DNA from: Buddleja alternifolia
Lineage: Eukaryota; Streptophyta; Magnoliopsida; Lamiales; Scrophulariaceae
NCBI GenBank assembly: GCA_019426215.1
Contig: CM033399.1
Location: 24,251,022 to 24,315,021 of the forward strand
Length of the DNA: 64,000 nucleotides
Direction of reading: 5' to 3'
The notes under the pieces were generated by a model, which had not been told where the DNA came from, ran no database searches, and saw only the letters and a list, made by a program, of their open reading frames with translations. A program made the translations under genes and the position numbers. Below are positions 60,239 through 64,000 of the stretch, piece by piece; the first letter of the stretch is position 1, and each line of letters opens with the position of its first letter.

Positions 60239-62633
60239 TCACCTATATGGTACTTATATGGATTAGTTTGTAGTCCTTTTTAATTAACTATAAGCAGTGT
60301 ATTTAACGTGCTAGACATTTTCTGTTTCTGGTTTCCACTAGATGCTTCAATACAATGATTGCTTCTGAATCGCACACCTTGAGCTTTGATGATTAATTTA
60401 TATCAAATTCTGCTGCTGTTTATGTGATTAGATTGCTTCGTTATTGATGCATTTGATGTCTCGTTATTGATGCATTTGATGTCCTTTTACTTCCTATACC
60501 TAAGTTCCTAATTAGATGCATCTAATTATTAATGCAGCTGTTATACTAGTCCCAACTAGAGAATTGGCGCTTCAGACGTCCCAAGTCTGTAAGGAACTAG
60601 GAAAACACTTGAAAGTTCAGGTAATGGTTACAACAGGAGGAACCAGTCTCAAGGATGATATCATGCGATTGTATCAACCTGTCCATTTACTGGTTGGAAC
60701 TCCCGGAAGAATACTTGATCTCACCAAAAAGGGGATATGCGTTTTGAAGGATTGCTCAGTGCTTGTTATGGATGAGGTATGTAGAGTAATATTTTGTTAA
60801 TTTTTTTTCCCTGGTAAACAAGTTGTCAAGACAGAACTGATATATACTTTCCTTATCAGTTTCTCAGATTTTTGCCTTGCTTATATGGATATGATTCAAT
60901 ATATTTAGGAGGTAAAATTGATCACAAGTTGGTCTTAGCATTCAACCTAGGGTGTTACTTTGAACAAACTGGGTTTAAGAATACTTATTTACAGGCTACT
61001 GCTTCTTTTATCTAATTGTGAATCTATGTAAACCATATTTCTCGATCATTTAACCTCCAATGTTGAAATATAGGCATATAATCTTTTCTATCTGTTACGA
61101 CACTGAAGGTCTTGTAGCTTCTTATTCTACTAATATTTTCAGGCTGATAAGCTTTTGTCTCCTGAATTTCAACCATCGGTGGAACAGCTGATCTCCTTTC
61201 TTTCTCCGAATAGACAAATTTTGATGTATTCAGCTACATTTCCAGTGACCGTGAAAGATTTTAAAGATAGACATTTAAGAAGGCCCTATGTCATCAATTT
61301 GATGGATGAGCTCACACTAAAAGGTATTACCCAGTATTATGCCTTTGTTGAGGAAAGACAGAAAGTGCACTGCCTGAATACGCTCTTCTCTAAGGTTTGA
61401 TCTTTACTTCTAAATTACTGTCTCTTGTACCTTTGTTTTCTTTTATTGGAAAAAATTATATCAATCCTTTCTTTACAGCTGCAAATTAACCAGTCAATAA
61501 TCTTTTGCAATTCGGTGAATCGAGTGGAACTGCTGGCCAAAAAAATCACGGAGCTAGGTTATTCTTGCTTTTATATTCATGCTAAGATGCTGCAAGATCA
61601 TCGTAACAGAGTATTTCATGACTTCCGAAATGGTGCATGCAGGAATCTTGTTTGTACTGGTACGCTCTTTGAACTAGTGTCTTAATCAACTCCCACTTCT
61701 ATGATGTTGAAGAATGTAAGGCGATTTGTTAGATTATTTTCCAATATGTGCATTGTTGCTAACTTAAAACATTTATAATGTGAATGTACATTTTGGGTGT
61801 ATATCATGTATATGTCGTTAGCTTTATCTTTTTTGGGTATCACAGCCATTGAACTCATTTAATAGGAAGAAATATTTTTAATCGATATTGAAAGATGTGT
61901 ATAGTCTCGAATGAAATGGAATTCTTCATTTAACAACATTTGACCCAAAAAGTTTACCCTCTGCTTTATTCACTTATTCTCAATATCCAATTTACCTTGG
62001 TTGCAGTACAACTATTGTTCGTTTCTGTAATTTTTTTAAGTCAGTTAGCGAGTGCATTCCTTATTGATCGAATATACTGGCATCATCCTGTCATGTGCAT
62101 AGCTCTAATGCTTTCTGGGGTGGCACCAATTTGTTATTCAGATCATCACTAATTTCTCCTTTATTAATATGTTGGACAGATTTATTTACAAGGGGAATAG
62201 ACATCCAAGCCGTCAACGTTGTCATAAATTTTGATTTCCCGAAAAATTCAGAAACTTATTTGCACAGGGTATGTGGAACAAATAAAACAAGCTATAAGGG
62301 AAAAAGCAAGAAATGTCTTGCTTGATTGGTGGACAATCTTTTAGTGAATTACTATTTGTCGGTCTACTTGTGTAGGTGGGTCGCTCAGGAAGGTTTGGAC
62401 ATCTCGGATTGGCAGTGAATCTGATTACATATGAAGACCGCTTCAACTTGTATGTCTGCTTTAACTATACATACTTTTCATCGCATCGTTATTATTACTT
62501 TTTGTTTTTCATTTTTTTCACCCTTTCCTTATTTCTTGTTCGTCTCCCTTGCAGGTACAGGATTGAGCAGGAGCTTGGTGCGGAAATAAAACAAATTCCT
62601 CCTCTGATAGATCAAGCTATTTACTGTAGTTGA
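55724..62633 (+). CDS. RH8: DDX6/Dhh1-class DEAD-box RNA helicase (RH8/RH6/RH12-like)
   Basis: Nine exons: 55724-55950, 56331-56391, 59037-59271, 60538-60776, 61143-61394, 61479-61659, 62180-62268, 62376-62449 and 62555-62633 (TGA). All junctions keep phase and total 1,437 bases (478 residues). The N-terminus is Gly/Pro/Gln-rich ([20 protein letters not shown]). Helicase motifs in order: Q motif ([14 protein letters not shown]), motif I ([10 protein letters not shown]), Ia (VPTRELALQ), TGG, GTPGR, DEAD (split by the exon 4/5 junction), SAT (YSATF), motif IV (SIIFCNS), motif V (DLFTRGID) and VI ([10 protein letters not shown]). The product binds RNA and ATP in the cytoplasm and acts in mRNA decapping, P-body formation and translational repression. 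Arabidopsis has three close paralogues (RH6, RH8, RH12), so the symbol is the nearest class and not proven orthology. Intron 2 is 2.6 kb and contains a gypsy-derived insertion. Confidence 0.95.
57007..57381 (-). repeat. LTR (3') of the intronic gypsy-derived element
   Basis: 375 bases, near-identical to 58111-58485. On its outer side, 56951-57006 contains an inverted copy of the LTR edge plus primer region (tttcaatttacgttcgaac, aattggtccgacctgcc), so this boundary has been rearranged. Confidence 0.85.
57374..57577 (-). pseudogene. gypsy pol C-terminal remnant
   Basis: A short minus-strand frame ending [18 protein letters not shown], resembling the tail of plant gypsy polyproteins (LEDKxxLKGG...). 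It is followed directly by the LTR. Everything upstream of about 60 residues is lost. Confidence 0.5.
57751..58072 (-). pseudogene. gypsy gag N-terminus
   Basis: The minus-strand frame from [16 protein letters not shown] shows heptad-like repeats ([19 protein letters not shown]), a Pro-rich linker and [13 protein letters not shown], the start of the Ty3/gypsy gag core. It breaks off there. The start is the ATG at about 58072, after the primer region. Confidence 0.65.
58111..58485 (-). repeat. LTR (5') of the intronic gypsy-derived element
   Basis: 375 bases. Just inside it, on the minus strand, is ATTGGTCCGACCTACCGG, the region where the primer binding site would lie. Confidence 0.85.
60112..60300. 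repeat. (CT)n microsatellite with duplicated flank in helicase intron 3
   Basis: Two CT runs (about 60115-60132 and 60198-60234), each followed by CACTTCACCTATATGGTACT and then 'ggattagtt...tagtccttttta'. This is a local duplication of about 85-100 bases with microsatellite growth. Confidence 0.85.
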
Positions 62634-64000
62634 CAACTGACATAAGTGTTGCGGGTGGTGAGTTTCTTAAACATATATGATCGTTATAAGTGGAAATAAA
62701 AATGCAATAGGCACGACTAAGTTTGATCTTTACTTATTTAGCTGTTAAAGTTAATCTTTGCCTAATGCAAGCTTACACTTAAATCTCCCAAACAACCTTT
62801 GTTGGGAATATATTCTGATATTGCTTGTGAGCAGATGGTGACATGTTTATTCTCCATATATATCCTATTGCAAGATTTAACTCAAATATAGATTCGAGTT
62901 ATTAGGGCTACAGATAAATATTGATTCTCTAAGATGATTACCTTCAGGGGCTTCCTTAGTATCATACACTTTCTCTTCAACTTAATTAAGAGCGAAAGTA
63001 GCTGCAGTTGCTGGAGGGAGTGAAGCATGGATATTTGAGTGACTCATTTAATATGAAAGACGCAAAGTGCTGTATTTTTATTAGAGGCACAACCGGCAAA
63101 TGTTGATGTTCCCTGACTTTTCAGTCATGTCTAATGCATCTTTAACTTTTCATTTGCTTGTCTAGTTTTTGTTTTTTCTTTTCAACTTGTGTCGAGGTGT
63201 TGCACCAGCGTGATTTGCACATCTGTCTTTGTTTCTGGTTCTATCATCAGCATTACCAATAGACAAAGTAGGTCTTTTCAGTTGTATTCTTTCTTGTATT
63301 ATTCAGATCGAATTTCTCAGTTAGAACCTTGAGTTGAGGTTATTATGTAGTTGGCTGCTGTATTGTACAGATCATCCTAGTTTTGTTTTCTGTCTTAGTT
63401 TAGTTCTTGATTTGGGTTGGAAATATATTTAATGTAAATACTATGGGTCATTCTTTGGTGCTTCATGGAATTGTGAGTTCCGGTATAATCACATTCTTAT
63501 GGTGGATCCACATGGTGTACACCGCATATATGAATGAGTGCAATTATAACTGGTCCTTGAGTTCTGAAGTTCTCTCTCTGAGAATTGCTCAAATATTGTT
63601 ACACCACTGACTGTAAGGCTAAGCTGCTCGATATGCAGAATTAAACTCTTTCCAATATAAATGGTAAAAACACTTTCTTCGTGCATAGCTGCATGAACTT
63701 TCACCCAAAGTTTTATGGAAACTTCAAGTTGAAGAGTACAAATTACAGAAATCAAGATCACCAAATCAAACTGAACTTGGATAAAAGGCAAAGCTCGTTA
63801 TGACTTAAGTTATGAGTAGTCATGGATATATATTGCTCCATCCTGTTGTTTTATCAAGTAATAGAGGGGGAAACATGGCTCTTAATCATGGATATATGTT
63901 GCTCCTAAAGAAGAAACTCGTTTGTGAGGTCGTTTTTAATTTTTAATTTTTAATTTTTAATTTTTTTTTTATCAAGATTTATGAACAACAAAGAAATTAT
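62634..64000. other. 3' flank of the helicase gene
   Basis: This probably includes a long 3' untranslated region. A donor-like 'gtgagtttct' at about 62659 and an acceptor-like 'ttaccttcag' near 62948 would allow an intron there. No second gene is evident; frames at 63407-63610 and 63489-63791 lack family similarity. A TTTTTAA tandem repeat lies at about 63932-63970. Confidence 0.4.

Noticed and set aside
63407..63791. Opposed small frames downstream of the helicase.
   Set aside because: No domain or family resemblance, no splice structure; likely chance frames in 3' flanking DNA.

Overview
The window is nuclear DNA of a flowering plant, probably a eudicot. The evidence is genes split by many GT-AG introns, a plastid-targeted nuclear gene, plant LIM and DDX6-type helicase genes, Ty1/copia elements primed by initiator tRNA-Met, plant L1-type LINEs with zf-RVT and RNase H modules, and Mutator- and Stowaway-like MITEs. 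The species cannot be named from sequence alone.

Layout. 1-8440: remnants of two related minus-strand copia elements with a degraded minus-strand LINE (about 2615-6240) between them. 8441-13484: a plus-strand copia element (5' LTR, primer site, long leader carrying a Stowaway MITE, broken gag and integrase), cut off by the next insertion. 13485-21601: stacked minus-strand 3' ends of two old SIRE/Maximus-like copia copies, one of them holding a 1.6 kb solo LTR of gypsy type. 21602-35417: a nearly intact 13.8 kb plus-strand SIRE-like element (element C) with two 1.54 kb LTRs, gag, pol and a very large third ORF of 1,376 codons. 35440-35624: a small foldback element. 35836-41378: a 14-exon minus-strand gene for a plastid S1-domain RNA-binding protein. 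42426-49160: a decayed plus-strand LINE split by a short minus-strand copia element (42691-47866, TSD ATCAC). 49353-49721: a Mutator-type MITE. 50483-52653: a five-exon two-LIM-domain protein gene. 53394-55404: three MITE-like foldback units. 55724-62633: a nine-exon DDX6/Dhh1-class DEAD-box helicase gene whose second intron contains a small gypsy-derived element. 62634-64000: 3' flank.

How it fits together. Three cellular genes (plastid RNA metabolism, actin bundling, cytoplasmic mRNA decay and translational control) occupy the right half. The left 35 kb is a nest of retrotransposons. The most unusual item is the third ORF of element C. It is intact and also present as a decayed relative in the older copies nearby. 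It shows no membrane segment by eye, so it does not look like a classical env gene, and a promoter-like stretch lies ahead of it. Other points of note are clustered one-base losses in homopolymers in the S1 gene, a copia element killed only by five in-frame transition-type stops, and non-canonical TA...CA LTR ends on that same element.
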